Assembly (NCBI GenBank): GCA_963778375.1 | Contig: CAVZTX010000003.1 | Span: 1 to 64,000, forward strand | DNA: 64,000 nt | Reading direction: 5' to 3' | Source of the DNA: CAVZTX01 sp963778375 | GTDB lineage: Bacteria; Chloroflexota; Ktedonobacteria; Ktedonobacterales; Ktedonobacteraceae | Shown: positions 63,751 to 64,000 of the stretch, one piece after another | How positions within the stretch are numbered: the stretch's first letter is position 1 | Layout of the letters: every line of letters begins with the position of its first letter | The notes under the pieces: generated by a model | Database searches by the model: none | What the model saw: only the letters and a program-made list of their open reading frames with translations | Told to the model about the DNA's origin: nothing | Translations under genes and position numbers: made by a program

Positions 63751-64000
63751 TCAATTACTCTGCGCATCTCCCGGTAACAGCACCATCATCTTCAGTAGAT
63801 GCTCAAGAGTCTCCCGAGGATCGGTACACAGACCAGAATGCAGAGAAGAGGTTTGAATAATCGTACTGCGAGGCGAAACGAGCCATTGGAAACGCTCCGA
63901 TTGCGACATATGCCTGAACATCCCGGACTCCTCACCTCCTCTACAAATCACTGGAATCGCATCAAGGTGACTACTCAAAGCATCATAATCGAGTTGAGGT
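63751..64000 (-). CDS. DUF3037-like protein, C-terminal part (truncated by window end)
   Basis: The last 82 residues of a gene that continues past the right edge. The sequence PQLDYDALSSHLDAIPVICR, GMFRHMSQSERFQWLVSPRS, TIIQTSSLHSGLCTDPRE and TLEHLLKMMVLLPG matches the usual C-terminus of DUF3037 proteins (ERFxWLxxPRSTxIQxSxxHxGLCxDP). Function of the family is unknown. The stop is 22 bases after the stop of the convergent cyclase-like gene. Confidence 0.62.
   Translation of the reverse strand, partial: PQLDYDALSSHLDAIPVICRGGEESGMFRHMSQSERFQWLVSPRSTIIQTSSLHSGLCTDPRETLEHLLKMMVLLPGDAQSN

Overview
The window looks like chromosomal DNA of a spore-forming, filamentous Chloroflexota of the Ktedonobacteria type. 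This is inferred from gene content, not from a marker gene: a SARP/BTAD-AAA-TPR regulator, a cyclase-NB-ARC-TPR regulator, a GAF-PP2C-histidine-kinase-like switch protein with STAS partners, moderate GC, and dispersed TCATCCTGAGC-type intergenic repeats. No rRNA, tRNA, CRISPR array or transposase gene was recognised.

Layout. 1-2650 (minus strand): the first three genes of a type 1-like BREX phage-defence operon (brxA, brxB, start of brxC), running off the left edge and full of reading-frame breaks. 2841-10022: mixed housekeeping genes (membrane protein, FHA protein, FAD oxidoreductase, esterase, OsmC protein, a broken WXG100-like gene, endonuclease III, PlsC, lipid kinase). 10238-40568: mainly a very large exopolysaccharide locus. 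It has an initiating phosphosugar transferase, aminotransferase, sugar oxidoreductase, ATP-grasp ligase, polysaccharide deacetylase, methyltransferase, Wzc-like chain-length/kinase protein, nucleotide-sugar dehydrogenase, a MurJ-like flippase that reads straight into a Wzy-like polymerase, four GT4 glycosyltransferases, two adjacent asparagine-synthase-like amidotransferases, a secreted glycoside-hydrolase-like lipoprotein, an epimerase and a hexapeptide acyltransferase. Embedded in it are comA-comB (phosphosulfolactate synthase and phosphatase), murI and an orphan response regulator. 40829-48288: GNAT acetyltransferase, DHA2 drug exporter, a metallo-beta-lactamase/Rieske protein lying between two 90-base direct repeats, and a UvrD-like helicase-nuclease interrupted by one in-frame stop. 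48632-64000: SARP-type activator, a minus-strand group (phosphatase/kinase switch, two STAS antagonists, hypothetical protein, phytoene-desaturase-like oxidoreductase), MFS exporter, SRPBCC protein, Tat-exported multicopper oxidase, cyclase/NB-ARC/TPR regulator, and the end of a DUF3037-type gene.

How the genes fit together. Dehydrogenase, oxidoreductase, aminotransferase and N-acyltransferase can form most of a UDP-2,3-diacetamido-uronic acid route. The phosphosugar transferase, GT4 enzymes, flippase/polymerase and Wzc-like protein would assemble, export and polymerise the repeat unit; the deacetylase, methyltransferase, amidotransferases and glycosidase would trim or decorate it.

Caution on quality. 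Frame breaks are dense in 1-2650 and 20.5-38.7 kb and sparse elsewhere. Several lie in homopolymers, and brxB has two that cancel out, so many are probably consensus errors and not gene decay. Genes typed here as pseudogene are genes whose frame is broken in this sequence; most may be intact in the organism.
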